DNA of 64,000 nt. Source: Candidatus Chlorobium antarcticum. GTDB lineage: Bacteria > Bacteroidota > Chlorobiia > Chlorobiales > Chlorobiaceae. Positions 29,017 through 39,492 of this stretch are shown here, one piece after another. The notes beneath the pieces were generated by a model. It was not told the DNA's origin and searched no databases. It was given only the letters and a program-made list of their open reading frames with translations. The stretch is taken from contig JAVCDF010000001.1 in assembly GCA_030765725.1 (NCBI GenBank), forward strand, positions 124,001 through 188,000, in the 5' to 3' direction. The translations under genes and the position numbers were made by a program. The first letter of the stretch is position 1, and each line of letters starts with the position of its first letter.

Positions 29017-29277
29017 ATGAGTACCAACAAAGACTATCTGCCAAACAGCGACGCACTATACGACCAGGTAATTGCAGCACTTGAAACCGTTCGCCCCTAC
29101 CTTCAGGTTGACGGCGGCGACTGCCAGCTTGTAGGCATCAGCAAGGATATGGTTGTGGATGTAAAACTGCTTGGAGCATGCGGATCCTGCCCCATGAGCA
29201 CCCTCACGCTGCGCGCAGGTGTTGAGCAGGCAATCAAAAAAGCTATTCCTGAAATCGTTCGCGTAGAGTCAGTCTGA
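29017..29277 (+). CDS. NFU-domain iron-sulfur scaffold protein
   Basis: An 86-residue protein consisting of one NifU C-terminal (NFU) domain. It has VRPYLQVDGGDCQLVG and the cluster-binding CxxC in GACGSCPMSTLT. Such proteins hold or deliver [4Fe-4S] clusters. It lies downstream of mrp and converges with ftsK, nine bases away. Confidence 0.93.
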   Translation: MSTNKDYLPNSDALYDQVIAALETVRPYLQVDGGDCQLVGISKDMVVDVKLLGACGSCPMSTLTLRAGVEQAIKKAIPEIVRVESV

Positions 29278-29286
29278 GCTCTCCTC

Positions 29287-31692
29287 TCACTCCGCATCAA
29301 GATTGTTGAGAAGCAGTTCAAGGGATTCCTCGCTTCCGATGAGAACATCCCTTGCCCTGCTTCCATCAGCGGGCCCCACAATAGCGCTGTACTCAAGCTG
29401 GTCCATGATTCTCCCCGCCCGACCAAACCCGACGCGGAGCCTTCGCTGTAGTAGCGTAACACTTCCCTGCTGATTCAGCACCACAAGCCGTGCCGCATCC
29501 TCAAACAGCGAATCACGACCTCCCGCATCCCGCCTGTCGCCGATGGGCGAACCACCATTAACCCTCGACATATCCGCCGAAGGAAGCATGTATATGTTCT
29601 TCAGGGCATGCTGCGCACCAATGAACGAAGTCACCGCCTCCACCTCTTTGGAAGAAACATAGGGTCCCTGAATGCGGATTGGCTTGGGAAGCGTTGCCGG
29701 ATGGTAGAGCATGTCGCCGTCACGAAGGAGTTTTTCGGCACCTGAACCGTCAAGAATGGTACGGGAATCAATCCTGCTGGATACCTGGAACGCAATGCGT
29801 GAGGGGAAGTTCGCCTTGATGATGCCGGTAATGACATCAACCGAAGGGCGCTGGGTAGCAAGAATGAGATGAATACCGATCGCTCTGGCAAGCTGCGCAA
29901 GCCGTGTAATAGGTTCCTCAACCTCTCTTCCGGCAGTAATCATCAAGTCAGCCAGTTCGTCAATCACCACCACAATGTATGGCATCGCCTCCTTGGGAAG
30001 AGCCTTATTGTAATCCCCGATATTGCGCATCCCGGCCTCCTGCAGGGTAATATAGCGCATGTCCATTTCCTTCTCCACGCACTTCAGCGCGTAGATCGCC
30101 TTCTGCGGATCAGTGATGATCTGTTCATCAATATCAGGGAACTTGACCAGAAAATGACTCTTCAGATGCTGGTAGTTGAACAGCTCTACCCGCTTCGGAT
30201 CAATCAGAAGAAACTTCACCTTGTCGGGCCCGCACGAGTAGAGCAGACTGGTGATGATCACATTAATCCCCACGGACTTGCCCGAACCGGTTGCGCCAGC
30301 AATCAGAAGATGGGGGAGGGAGGCGAGATCGTCAATATAGACCTCATTGGAAATGGTTCTGCCCAGCACAATCGGGAGGGTCATCCGGGTGTTCTTGAAC
30401 TTCTCCACCTGCAGAACCGATCGGAGCCAGACTGTTTTGGGTTTGCTGTTGGGAATTTCCACTCCAACGGCATTCTTTCCGGGAATGGGAGCAATAATAC
30501 GGATGCCCTGCGCCGCAAGCGCCATGGCAAGATCGTTTTCCAGCGCCAGCACCCGACTCACCTTCACATCGGGTGCAAGCTCCATCTCAAAAAGGGTAAC
30601 GCGGGGACCAACAGTCATTGAAATCCTTTTCACTTCAATCTTGTATATGGCAAGCTTCTCAAGCAGCTTGTCGCGGCTGGCATTAAGATAGGCCCTGTCA
30701 ATCTGCCCGTCGTCCTCCTCCCCTTTCTCCAGAAGGTCGATTGAAGGAAAACGGTAAGGGACATGATCCCGTGTAGCCACCTTCATCGTCCTTTCGTCAA
30801 GATTCGCCTCTTTCTCCTTCACATTCTGTGTGATGACCGTCTCAAGCTCCCCCACCTCGCCCGGCCAGCCGCTCTCATCATAACCACTACTCTCGGAAAG
30901 CGCTGAGTCAGAAGTGTCGGAAATCAATGGTTCTGACAGGGCGTTAATAGGTGACTCTACCCGTTCAACCGCAACGGGGGAAGAAGACTTGAACGGCCTG
31001 TCTTCGTTCACAGACTCTCCGGCCCCATCATCTTTTTTTTTACGGGACCACGACAGCCAACTTCCGGCTGCCACCGCCAAACCGGCACCCTCCCCTTCAG
31101 CCCGGCGGGCCTTCCATCGCAAGAGAATCCTTCTTCCCAGATAGAATGAGGGAACTGCACCAATCACAACGAGCAGCACCCACCCCCCCACAGGGCCGAG
31201 AACATTCGTCACAAGCTCAGCATTCATCCGTCCGATAGCACCAGACCAAAAGTCACTGTACGGGGTTGAAGTCATCCCCGCCATAGCGGAAAAATCAAGA
31301 GAAAGAAGCGTGCTGTAGAGGAAAAAGAGAAGGGCCTTTTTCAGACTTCTGGAACGGAAAAGCTCCAACCCCCAGAAAAATATGGCCGAAAACAGCAGGA
31401 GAGAGGGATAACCCAAAAAGGAAGAGACAAAAAACGACGAGAGGCGCGCACCAAGAAGACCAAAAGGCGAATGGATGGAAGCAACCGCCTCCCGAGCCCC
31501 GTTGCCCAGAATGTCATACCACTCAAGACTGCTGAAAACATCAACATCTGCGGCGTCAAACGAAAGTATGGCACCCACAAGAAACAGCGACACCAGCATC
31601 AGGGCAATTCCCCCCAGCTCCCGCTTCAGCTTACCGCCACTTTTTTTTTTCGTCTGTGGGGCTTTTTTTTCTTTTTTGCTGTTCTTCAACAC
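29287..31692 (-). CDS. ftsK: DNA translocase FtsK/SpoIIIE
   Basis: Septal DNA pump that clears chromosome termini from the division plane. The 801-residue protein has four or five N-terminal membrane helices (about 25-190), an acidic linker, and a motor domain. The motor has Walker A GATGSGKSVGIN, Walker B VVVIDELADL and ATQRPSVDVITG. A winged-helix gamma domain (about the last 65 residues) reads the polar sequences. Total length is that of the compact FtsK class. gcvT lies 35 bases upstream on the same strand. Confidence 0.96.
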   Translation of the reverse strand: MLKNSKKEKKAPQTKKKSGGKLKRELGGIALMLVSLFLVGAILSFDAADVDVFSSLEWYDILGNGAREAVASIHSPFGLLGARLSSFFVSSFLGYPSLLLFSAIFFWGLELFRSRSLKKALLFFLYSTLLSLDFSAMAGMTSTPYSDFWSGAIGRMNAELVTNVLGPVGGWVLLVVIGAVPSFYLGRRILLRWKARRAEGEGAGLAVAAGSWLSWSRKKKDDGAGESVNEDRPFKSSSPVAVERVESPINALSEPLISDTSDSALSESSGYDESGWPGEVGELETVITQNVKEKEANLDERTMKVATRDHVPYRFPSIDLLEKGEEDDGQIDRAYLNASRDKLLEKLAIYKIEVKRISMTVGPRVTLFEMELAPDVKVSRVLALENDLAMALAAQGIRIIAPIPGKNAVGVEIPNSKPKTVWLRSVLQVEKFKNTRMTLPIVLGRTISNEVYIDDLASLPHLLIAGATGSGKSVGINVIITSLLYSCGPDKVKFLLIDPKRVELFNYQHLKSHFLVKFPDIDEQIITDPQKAIYALKCVEKEMDMRYITLQEAGMRNIGDYNKALPKEAMPYIVVVIDELADLMITAGREVEEPITRLAQLARAIGIHLILATQRPSVDVITGIIKANFPSRIAFQVSSRIDSRTILDGSGAEKLLRDGDMLYHPATLPKPIRIQGPYVSSKEVEAVTSFIGAQHALKNIYMLPSADMSRVNGGSPIGDRRDAGGRDSLFEDAARLVVLNQQGSVTLLQRRLRVGFGRAGRIMDQLEYSAIVGPADGSRARDVLIGSEESLELLLNNLDAE

Positions 31693-31727
31693 GCATTCAC
31701 TCCTTTCAATTCAAAAGCACCGGACCC

Positions 31728-32825
31728 TCAATTGAGAGCCGGCTTAATAAACGGAAGCCTCCGTATCTGTCCGGGATGCAGCGACCCGCGAATTTCAACA
31801 AACACCGGCGTTCCCAGTTTCACATACGCCCTCGTCAGGCTGGCGGTCCCTATCGGTTCCTGAAGGGTCGGAGAAATTGTGCCGCTGCACACCTTCCCAA
31901 TCTCCTGGCGGTCGGCATTGAACACCCGGCAACCCTGTCGCGCAATGGCCCTGCCCTCAAGAGCAAAACCAGCAACACCGAAGCGGGGGCTCAGCTCAAC
32001 CTGCTGGCAGGCTTCGCGGCCGATAAAAGACCCCTTATCCATACTTACCACCCACTTCAGCCGGGCTTCAAGCGGATTGGTGTCCTGATCAATTTCATGG
32101 CCGTACAGTGAATATCCCATTTCAAGGCGAAGCGTATCACGGGCACCAAGCCCCACAGGCACAAGGCCATCCTCCCGGCCAGCTTCAAGCAGCGCCTCCC
32201 AGAGAGGAGTGGCCAAAGCATTGGACAGACATATTTCAACACCAGCTTCACCGGTATACCCCGTCCGCGCAACCATCAGTTCAGCACCCATGAAGGGCAG
32301 CTGACGAAAATGAAACGACGGGAGAGTGTCGGCATCAATTTCAGGAATCACCCGCGACAGGATGCTGAAGGCCTTCGGTCCCTGAAGCGCTATCAACGAC
32401 ATCCGGTCCGAATGATTTTCAAGCTGAACCCCCTCAAAATCACCCACATGGTCCAGAAGCCATGCAAAATCCTTGTCGCAGTTACCTGCATTGACAATCA
32501 GAAAAAAGGTCTCAGAATCTATCCTGTAGATAATCAGGTCATCAACAATGCCACCATTCGGATAGAGCATGATGGTATACTGCGCCTGTCCGTCGACAGC
32601 ACGGCTGAGATCATTGGTGGTCACAGCCTGAAGAAACTCCAGAGCGCGCCAACCTTTCACATAAAAATTGCCCATGTGCGACACATCAAACAGGCCCGCC
32701 GCAGTACGCACAGCCTTATGCTCCGCCATGATTCCTGAATACTGCACCGGCATCAGCCATCCACCGAAATCAATCAGTTTCGCGCCCGCTTTTTCATGCC
32801 AGGAAGAGAGTGAAGTTTTTTTCAT
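31728..32825 (-). CDS. gcvT: Aminomethyltransferase (glycine cleavage T protein)
   Basis: T protein of the glycine cleavage system; it transfers the aminomethyl carbon to tetrahydrofolate. The 365-residue protein has [19 protein letters not shown], the folate-site MSLIALQGP, and [12 protein letters not shown]. The other gcv genes (H, P) are not in the window. It lies between ftsK and the TPM-domain genes, all on the minus strand. Confidence 0.95.
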   Translation of the reverse strand: MKKTSLSSWHEKAGAKLIDFGGWLMPVQYSGIMAEHKAVRTAAGLFDVSHMGNFYVKGWRALEFLQAVTTNDLSRAVDGQAQYTIMLYPNGGIVDDLIIYRIDSETFFLIVNAGNCDKDFAWLLDHVGDFEGVQLENHSDRMSLIALQGPKAFSILSRVIPEIDADTLPSFHFRQLPFMGAELMVARTGYTGEAGVEICLSNALATPLWEALLEAGREDGLVPVGLGARDTLRLEMGYSLYGHEIDQDTNPLEARLKWVVSMDKGSFIGREACQQVELSPRFGVAGFALEGRAIARQGCRVFNADRQEIGKVCSGTISPTLQEPIGTASLTRAYVKLGTPVFVEIRGSLHPGQIRRLPFIKPALN

Positions 32826-32938
32826 AGCTGCCAGAAACTGCCGTTACTGTTGAATAAAAGATGATATACGCCAATAATACAAATACTGCATTCCTGCAGA
32901 AGAGTGCTCCACGAAATATTTCAGAGAGGCGGGGATGT

Positions 32939-33574
32939 TCAGCCAATGATGACACGGTTCTCAAGCTCGTTTTTGTCACCCGGCTGAATGGGAAAATGCT
33001 GTTCCAACATGCCGCCGCAGCGGTCAACGGCGGAAGCTATGGCACCGGAAGGATCGCCAGAACGAATGCCGCCCACAATCCCTCCCACCAGTTCATCCCA
33101 TGTATCGGGGGCAACATGTTCGTTGATGCCCTTATCGGCCACCACACGAACACGGCGCTCAAGCACTGAAACATAGAGAAGAATGCCTGTATTGCTATCG
33201 GTACGGGTAATACCCCGCGCGTAAAAAGCCGCAAGCGAAGCCCGTTCAACAGCCTCCGTTATAGCCTGCTTCGCGGCAAAAAGCCTGCAGAAAGAGGGAA
33301 CCCTCGTCAATATCTCATTGAACAGGATGAGAAGCGGTAAAAAAAGGCTCAGGAAAAACCACATATCGTGGCTGCCGTACAGGGCCGCCACCGGAATTGC
33401 GAGAACCAGCGACAGCAAGAGTGAACCTGAAAGGGCCGCCTGTGGATAGGATGCGCTGGAACCGGCAACCATTACCACTATTTCGCCCGCAGTTCGCAGC
33501 TCTACCGCCTTAATGCGCTCTTCAATCCGGCGCCTGCCGTCCTCTGAAAGAAAATCATCTGCTGAGTGTTTCAT
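32939..33574 (-). CDS. TPM-domain membrane protein
   Basis: A 211-residue protein with no signal peptide. A short N-terminal helical segment (IEERIKAVELRTAGEIVVMV) begins a TPM domain, which is interrupted by two hydrophobic helices at about 45-90 and continues with the family strand pattern (VLERRVRVVADKGI). TPM-domain proteins are of uncertain function; a plant member has acid phosphatase activity and takes part in photosystem repair. It is the third gene of a lemA/TPM/TPM set that recurs in many bacteria. Confidence 0.8.
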   Translation of the reverse strand: MKHSADDFLSEDGRRRIEERIKAVELRTAGEIVVMVAGSSASYPQAALSGSLLLSLVLAIPVAALYGSHDMWFFLSLFLPLLILFNEILTRVPSFCRLFAAKQAITEAVERASLAAFYARGITRTDSNTGILLYVSVLERRVRVVADKGINEHVAPDTWDELVGGIVGGIRSGDPSGAIASAVDRCGGMLEQHFPIQPGDKNELENRVIIG

Positions 33575-33602
33575 CGTAGTCTCTATTTTTCATTATCAAC
33601 CC

Positions 33603-34328
33603 TCACCAGCTTCCCGAAGCACCGCCGCCACCAAAACCGCCACCGCCACCACCGAAGCCGCCTCCTCCTCCAAAGCTGCCACCACCGCCGTAAAAACCAC
33701 CGCCACCACCATAGATAAAGGGCCCGCCGCCGCCACGGCCACGGTTGAAGAAGCTGGTGAAGTAGAAGAAAAAGACAATAAGCAGTAAGAGCGGCCCCGA
33801 CACCTTTCCACGAGGCTTTTTCCCAGCCGCTTCAGCCTGGTACTCCCCATGCGCAGCCTTAATGATGGATGCAACGCCAAGAGCGAACCCTTCATCCATC
33901 CGGCCGGCACGGAAAGCTGGAACAATTTCATTGTCAACAATTCGCCCTGCAGTAAGATCCGTCAAGCTGCCCTCCAAGCCGTAGCCGACCTCGATGCGCA
34001 GCTTCCTCTCGTCTCTTGCCGCAATCAGAAGCACTCCGTTGTCGGATCCTTTTCTGCCTATTTTCCACCGCTCCGCCACACGGATTGAAAAATCCTCCAT
34101 TGAGTCCCCTTCAAGCGAAGGGACGGTAAGAATAACAATCTGCGTTGACTCTTTAGCCTCAAAGCGCTCAAGTTCCGCTCCTATGCTCCGGCGCGCAGCG
34201 GGAGAAATCATTCCCCCGTAGTCATTCACCCGTCCCGACAGGGACGGCACATCAAGAGCCATAAGGGTATCAGACCCCGGCAGGAGAAACAGGAAAAACA
34301 GAACAAGGTAAGCGGCAACCCTTCTCAG
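33603..34328 (-). CDS. Secreted or membrane-anchored TPM-domain protein with Gly-rich tail (probable CTG start)
   Basis: The TPM domain ([17 protein letters not shown], then [13 protein letters not shown] and [14 protein letters not shown]) begins abruptly if the first ATG (34262) is used. The frame continues upstream for 22 codons encoding [19 protein letters not shown], a clear signal peptide. No ATG, GTG or TTG is available before an in-frame stop. The likely start is CTG at 34328-34326, which overlaps the lemA stop as CTGA, like the ATGA junctions elsewhere in the window; ATT at 34331 is another possibility. A membrane helix near the C-terminus is followed by a GGGGGF-type tail, as in YgcG-like proteins. 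Length with the CTG start is 241 residues. Confidence 0.8.
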   Translation of the reverse strand: MRRVAAYLVLFFLFLLPGSDTLMALDVPSLSGRVNDYGGMISPAARRSIGAELERFEAKESTQIVILTVPSLEGDSMEDFSIRVAERWKIGRKGSDNGVLLIAARDERKLRIEVGYGLEGSLTDLTAGRIVDNEIVPAFRAGRMDEGFALGVASIIKAAHGEYQAEAAGKKPRGKVSGPLLLLIVFFFYFTSFFNRGRGGGGPFIYGGGGGFYGGGGSFGGGGGFGGGGGGFGGGGASGSW

Positions 34329-34912
34329 AATTTCACCTCGGGCAGGGCCCTGGCAGCATCATCAGCCTTGAAATACTCTCTGGGTTTCAGCTTTAGTAGC
34401 ATGGAGTTGGTAAAGGAATTGGGGAACTGCCTTATCGAGAAATTCAGCACCTCAACCGCACCGTTATAGCGCTGACGGGCAACACTGATACGGTTCTCCG
34501 TACCCTCCAACTGGTTCTGCAGATCCCTGAAGTTTTGATTGGCCTTCAGTTCAGGATATCTCTCCACCGTAACAAGCAACCGCGACAGGCTTGAAGAAAG
34601 CGCACCCTGTGCACCGGCGAATTTCTGCATAGCGGCAGGATCGCTGAGCATCTCAGGAGTAAGCTTCACTGAAGATGCTTTGGCCCGAGCCTCAACAACC
34701 GCTGTCAGCGTCTCTTTTTCAAAATTCGCAACGCCCTTCACCGTTGCCACAAGGTTTGGCACAAGATCGCTCCTGCGCTGAAGCTGCGACTCAAGGTCGC
34801 CCCAAGCGCGGTTCACAGACTCGTCGTTCTGTTGAATACTGTTGTAGCCGCATCCAGTCATGGCACTGAAAAACAGCAGGAACACAAACATCTTTATCGC
34901 TCGCATATACAT
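34325..34912 (-). CDS. lemA: LemA-family lipoprotein
   Basis: A 195-residue helical protein with the LemA core: [22 protein letters not shown] in part, a VKG segment, [13 protein letters not shown], and [17 protein letters not shown]. The N-terminus has a lipobox MTGC (Cys21), so it is probably anchored as a lipoprotein. LemA proteins are widespread and linked by gene order to TPM proteins, but their role is unknown. Its stop overlaps the proposed CTG start of the next gene. Translation may begin at Met1 or Met3. Confidence 0.88.
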   Translation of the reverse strand: MYMRAIKMFVFLLFFSAMTGCGYNSIQQNDESVNRAWGDLESQLQRRSDLVPNLVATVKGVANFEKETLTAVVEARAKASSVKLTPEMLSDPAAMQKFAGAQGALSSSLSRLLVTVERYPELKANQNFRDLQNQLEGTENRISVARQRYNGAVEVLNFSIRQFPNSFTNSMLLKLKPREYFKADDAARALPEVKF

Positions 34913-34951
34913 AGGGGACAGTGTTTTATGATTGATGTAAAAAAATAATTT

Positions 34952-37156
34952 TCAACTGATGAGCCGCTCCACAGTAAAGATGCCAGCAACCTTTTTCAGC
35001 TTATCCATAAGGAAAGTAAGCTTTTCCGTATTGCGAACATAAACCATGACGGTTCCCACAAACATACCATCACGGGCATGAAGCGAAATGCTCCGGATAT
35101 TGGTATCAAACTTCGAAATGACCAGAGTAATCTGGTTGGAGATGCCGAGCCGATCCTCTCCCACAATCCTTATGCCTGCAAGGAATTCAGCATCAACCTT
35201 CCGATTCCACGACACCGACACAACCCGTTCGCTCTTCTGCAGGTTTTCATTGCTTACATTCACGCAGTTCTTCCGGTGAATCTTCACCACGCCATCCGCG
35301 GTCACAAACCCAAGCACATCGTCGCCCGGAACAGGCTGGCAGCACTTGGCGTAAGCATAGGCAATGTTGCTCATGCCGGCAATAACAACCTCGTCTTTCC
35401 GGCTGATGGCCGCATTCTGTTCATGGTCTTTCCTTGCTGTCTTCAGATACTCCTCAACCCTTACCGGTTCCTCCCTGAGGGTATGCTGCTGCTCAGCCGC
35501 CTCTTTCTGGTTACCTGCAACCCGCTTCATCACTTCTTCGCCGTTAATCTGCTGGTTGGCAAGAGCACTGAAGAAATCCGCAGGAGTCTTTACCCCATAG
35601 CGGCGCGCATAGCTCACAATATCATTGTCGGAGAACAGTTTTTTTGTCCCCAACAGCATTTTCTCCCACATGCCACGACCCTTTTCAATCTGCAGGCGCC
35701 TCTCCTCATTGATGGACGAACGGATTTTAAGCTTTGCCCGGTGCGTTACCGCCATCTTCAGCCAGTCCTGTTTGGGGCACTGGTTTTTCGATGTAATAAT
35801 TTCAACCCGGTCGCCGGACTTCAGCTCGGCATTCAGCCGAACAATCCGGCCGTTCACCTTCGCACCTATGCACTGGTTGCCTATTTCGGTATGGATGCTA
35901 TAGGCAAAATCAATCGGTGTGGCACCCGACGGCATGGTCTTCATGTCGCCCTTTGGAGTAAACACATAAATCTCTTCGTGATAGAGGTTCAGCTTGAACC
36001 CCTCCATAAAAGCAGCCGCCGAATCAGCATCCTTGATCAGCTCCCTCGCCCAGCGGAGGAAAGAATCAATGTTTGCATCGTCCCGGCTTATTTTCTCCTT
36101 GTAACGCCAATGGGCCGCCACACCAAGTTCAGCAAACTCATGCATCCGCTTGGTCCGAATCTGCAGCTCCACCATGGTACCCCTCGGGCCGATGATGGCC
36201 GAGTGAAGCGACTGATAGCCATTGTGCTTGGGAATGGATATGTAGTCTTTGAAATGCTGCGGCACCGGCGGATACTTCTGGGTAATGAAGCCATACACGG
36301 AAAAACAGTCGGAAATGCGCTCCGTATCGATAATCACCCGTAGGCCATAGAGGTCATGAATATCCTCATAGGTCTTGTTTTTGCTGTGCATCTTGTTATA
36401 GATGGAGAACAGATGCTTCGCACGCCCCTGCACCTCCACAGTGAACCCCTGCTTCTGCAGGTCGTCCGTTATGGGGGCAATCATCCGGCTCAGATAGTTC
36501 TCCCGCTCAACCCTCGTCAACTGCACCTTCTTCTGCAGGAACGCAAACATTTCAGGGTCAATGTAGCGAAGGGCCAGATTCTCAAACTCCATCTTCATCT
36601 TGCCAAGGCCAAACCGATGGGCCAGCGGAGCATAGATGTCGCGCGTTTCAAGGGCTATCTTCAGCCTTCGGTGCTCGGGAAGCGATTCAAGCGTCCGCAT
36701 GTTGTGTAAACGGTCGCAAAATTTGATAAGAATAACCCGTATGTCCTTCACCATGGAGAGCAGCATCTTGCGGAACCCTTCCGCCTGTGTTGTCTCACGG
36801 TTGATCATGATGCCCGAAATCTTCGTCAACCCCTCAACAATTTCGGCAACCTCAACACCCAGCTCAGCGGAAATATCCTCAAAAGTATATCCGCTGTCCT
36901 CAATCACATCGTGAAGCAGTGCAGCTGCAACCGAAACACCATCAAGCGGAAGCTCATTGAGCAGAATGGTGGCAACCTCAACAGGATGGTAGAAATACGG
37001 CTCGCCCGATGCCCGTTTTTCTCCCTCATGCGCCCGATAGCACATAAAAAAGGCCCGCTGAATCAGCGACTCGTCAACATTCTTGAGATTCTTGCGGGCA
37101 AGCCCGAGAATATCATGAAGTTTCCTGTAATGTTCTTTGTCTATTTGGGCCAGCAT
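34952..37156 (-). CDS. spoT: Bifunctional (p)ppGpp synthetase/hydrolase (RelA/SpoT homologue)
   Basis: Stringent-response enzyme of 734 residues. The N-terminal HD hydrolase domain has HDVIED, the synthetase domain has LYGLRVIID, the TGS domain has VFTPKGD and PSGATPIDFAYSIH, and an ACT domain ends the protein. A conserved zinc-finger-like segment (AKCCQPVPGDDVLGF) precedes the ACT domain. The intact HD motif means hydrolysis is retained. It fits functionally with the DksA-like protein at 5.5 kb. uvrB lies 104 bases upstream. Confidence 0.96.
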   Translation of the reverse strand: MLAQIDKEHYRKLHDILGLARKNLKNVDESLIQRAFFMCYRAHEGEKRASGEPYFYHPVEVATILLNELPLDGVSVAAALLHDVIEDSGYTFEDISAELGVEVAEIVEGLTKISGIMINRETTQAEGFRKMLLSMVKDIRVILIKFCDRLHNMRTLESLPEHRRLKIALETRDIYAPLAHRFGLGKMKMEFENLALRYIDPEMFAFLQKKVQLTRVERENYLSRMIAPITDDLQKQGFTVEVQGRAKHLFSIYNKMHSKNKTYEDIHDLYGLRVIIDTERISDCFSVYGFITQKYPPVPQHFKDYISIPKHNGYQSLHSAIIGPRGTMVELQIRTKRMHEFAELGVAAHWRYKEKISRDDANIDSFLRWARELIKDADSAAAFMEGFKLNLYHEEIYVFTPKGDMKTMPSGATPIDFAYSIHTEIGNQCIGAKVNGRIVRLNAELKSGDRVEIITSKNQCPKQDWLKMAVTHRAKLKIRSSINEERRLQIEKGRGMWEKMLLGTKKLFSDNDIVSYARRYGVKTPADFFSALANQQINGEEVMKRVAGNQKEAAEQQHTLREEPVRVEEYLKTARKDHEQNAAISRKDEVVIAGMSNIAYAYAKCCQPVPGDDVLGFVTADGVVKIHRKNCVNVSNENLQKSERVVSVSWNRKVDAEFLAGIRIVGEDRLGISNQITLVISKFDTNIRSISLHARDGMFVGTVMVYVRNTEKLTFLMDKLKKVAGIFTVERLIS

Positions 37157-37260
37157 GGCTTACTCGTGCTTTCTTCTCAAGAGATTGACGGGCAAAACGG
37201 GATACATCATGTACTCTATAACTTAATTTTTCGATAACAAAACAAACCGCAAAGAAAAAC

Positions 37261-39330
37261 TCACCCCTTCTTTTCAGGAAGTGCGCCGAGCCCCTCCTCC
37301 AGCTTCGTAATTTCATCGCGCAGATAGGCAGCCTTTTCATACTCCATCTTCACTGCGGCATCCTGCATTTCCTCACGAAGCTCCGCCACCATCACCAATC
37401 CCTCATCCGGCGTGAGCGACTCCAGAGCACCCGCCAACAGACGCTCAGGCTTGGGCACCAAGCCAAACCGCCGCCTCCGGTATCGCTCTTCAGCATCAGC
37501 CACTCCAGTGGTGTCAAGAATCTGGTCGACCGATTTCACAATGGAGCGGGGCACAATGCCATGCTCTTCATTATAGGCCTGCTGAATGGTGCGTCGCCGG
37601 GCAGTTTCATCGAGCACCTCGCGGATGGAACGGGTAATCGTGTCGGCATAGAGCACCACAAAGCCGTCCACATTTCTCGCCGCCCGACCCGCTATCTGCA
37701 TAAGTGAACGAGTGTTGCGAAGGAATCCCTCCTTGTCGGCGTCAAGAATCGCCACCAGAGAGACCTCAGGAAGATCAAGCCCCTCACGGAGCAGGTTGAC
37801 GCCTACCAGCACATCAATCTCCCCTGTCCGAAGCTCCCGGAGAATCTGCATCCGCTCCAGACTTTTAATTTCAGAATGGAGATAGCGCGACCGGATACCT
37901 GATTTCCTGAAAAAATCATGAAGATCCTCGCTCATCCGTTTTGTCAGCGTCATCACCAGAGCCTTGTGCCCCATGTCGATATGCCTGCGGATTTCAGCAA
38001 GCAGATTGTCGATCTGCCCCTTCACAGGACGGACCTCAACAGGAGGATCAAGCAACCCCGTCGGGCGAACCACCTGCTCCACCACTACCCCGCCGGAACG
38101 CAGAAGCTCATGGTCTCCGGGCGTAGCGCTGATGCACACCACCTGAGGCGCCATCTCCTCGAACTCATCAAACCGCAGCGGCCGGTTGTCGAGAGCCGAA
38201 GGAAGCCGGAACCCGTGCTCCACAAGAATGTTTTTTCGCGACCGATCACCACCGTACATCCCCCGTATCTGCGGCAAAGTCACATGCGACTCATCCACAA
38301 CAACCAGATAATCCTCCGGAAAATAATCAAGCAGACAGTAAGGGCGCTCACCCGGCCCCCTTTGGGAAATATGGCGCGAATAGTTCTCAATGCCGGAGCA
38401 GTAGCCAAGCTCTTTCATCATTTCAAGATCATACCGCGTCCTCTCTTCAAGCCGCCCCGCCTCAACAAACCGGTTGTCGGCACGCAGCTCATTGAGCCTT
38501 CCGGCAAGTTCATTCTCAATGGCAAGCATCGCCGTTTTCAGCTTCTCCTCCTCGGCAACGAACTGGCGCGCAGGATAAATGAAGGCATAGGAATCGCTCC
38601 CCAGAATCTCTCCGCTCTCCATGTCGAACGACTGCAGGCTCTCAATTTCAGAACCGAAAAACTCAACCCTCAAAGCAATCTGGTCATACGCCGGCACAAG
38701 ATCAATGCAGTCACCCCGCACCCGAAACTTTCCAGGCCCCGGATTGACATCGTCCCGAACAAAATGAAGAGCTATCAGCTCCTGAAGAAACTCATCGCGT
38801 TCCTTCTCCATACCCTGACGGAGCTCGATTATCTGGCTTTTCCAGTCTTCCGGCGAACCCAGACCATAAATGCAACTGACCGAACTCACCACAATCACAT
38901 CCTTTCGGCCGCTGAGCAGAGCGCTCGTCGCCTTCAGCCTTAGCCGCTCAATCTCATCATTGATGCGCAAGTCCTTGGCTATGTACTTGTCAATAGTAGG
39001 CAGATAGGCTTCCGGCTGGTAAAAATCATAGTAGCTGATGAAATACTCAACCGCATTGTCGGGAAAAAACTGGCGAAGCTCCCCATAAAGCTGCGCCGCA
39101 AGAGTCTTGTTATGGCTCATCACCAGAACAGGCCTCCCCGCATTGGCAATAACATTGCTCATTGTATATGTTTTACCCGAACCAGTCACCCCAAGGAGCG
39201 TCTGGTAATCGGTGCCCGACTTCAGCCCTTCAGTCAACGCAGCAATAGCTGCCGGCTGGTCCCCCGCAGGAGCATACGGGCTTACCAGCCGGAAAACATC
39301 ATGTCGATCTCCACCCTCTTCTCCTGCCAC
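37261..39330 (-). CDS. uvrB: Excinuclease ABC subunit B
   Basis: Damage-recognition helicase of nucleotide-excision repair. It has [13 protein letters not shown] (Walker A), the beta-hairpin segment [12 protein letters not shown], helicase motifs to QIAGRAARN, and a C-terminal UVR motif ([13 protein letters not shown]). I use the GTG at 39330: AAGGAG lies seven bases upstream, and the protein then has 689 residues starting shortly before [14 protein letters not shown]. The frame is open back to a TTG at 39420, but that stretch is unlike UvrB N-termini. Confidence 0.96.
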   Translation of the reverse strand: MAGEEGGDRHDVFRLVSPYAPAGDQPAAIAALTEGLKSGTDYQTLLGVTGSGKTYTMSNVIANAGRPVLVMSHNKTLAAQLYGELRQFFPDNAVEYFISYYDFYQPEAYLPTIDKYIAKDLRINDEIERLRLKATSALLSGRKDVIVVSSVSCIYGLGSPEDWKSQIIELRQGMEKERDEFLQELIALHFVRDDVNPGPGKFRVRGDCIDLVPAYDQIALRVEFFGSEIESLQSFDMESGEILGSDSYAFIYPARQFVAEEEKLKTAMLAIENELAGRLNELRADNRFVEAGRLEERTRYDLEMMKELGYCSGIENYSRHISQRGPGERPYCLLDYFPEDYLVVVDESHVTLPQIRGMYGGDRSRKNILVEHGFRLPSALDNRPLRFDEFEEMAPQVVCISATPGDHELLRSGGVVVEQVVRPTGLLDPPVEVRPVKGQIDNLLAEIRRHIDMGHKALVMTLTKRMSEDLHDFFRKSGIRSRYLHSEIKSLERMQILRELRTGEIDVLVGVNLLREGLDLPEVSLVAILDADKEGFLRNTRSLMQIAGRAARNVDGFVVLYADTITRSIREVLDETARRRTIQQAYNEEHGIVPRSIVKSVDQILDTTGVADAEERYRRRRFGLVPKPERLLAGALESLTPDEGLVMVAELREEMQDAAVKMEYEKAAYLRDEITKLEEGLGALPEKKG

Positions 39331-39492
39331 CTGATTGCTCCTTCTCTCTATTATTGTACGCCACTTCGCAACATATTCACCGCTACAGGCAATATTCAAT
39401 AAAAGAACTAATACGGACAATAGTTAGTTCTTCTTAAAAATATGCAATATCATGAATAACGCTCCCTGCACTTATGGAACCCGGTTGCAATT

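Noticed and set aside
33603-33740. Repetitive CCACCGCC tract considered as a DNA repeat element
   Set aside because: It is the coding sequence of a Gly-rich protein tail typical of YgcG-like TPM proteins.
35078-36343. 421-codon plus-strand frame opposite the RelA/SpoT homologue gene
   Set aside because: It lies wholly antisense to a gene with intact HD, synthetase, TGS and ACT domains; its translation is basic, rich in His and Leu, and has no domain.
37918-38943. 341-codon plus-strand frame opposite uvrB
   Set aside because: Antisense to conserved helicase motifs; no domain recognised.
39331-39420. N-terminal extension of UvrB from a TTG at 39420
   Set aside because: The GTG at 39330 has AAGGAG seven bases upstream and gives a normal UvrB N-terminus; the extension is unlike UvrB.
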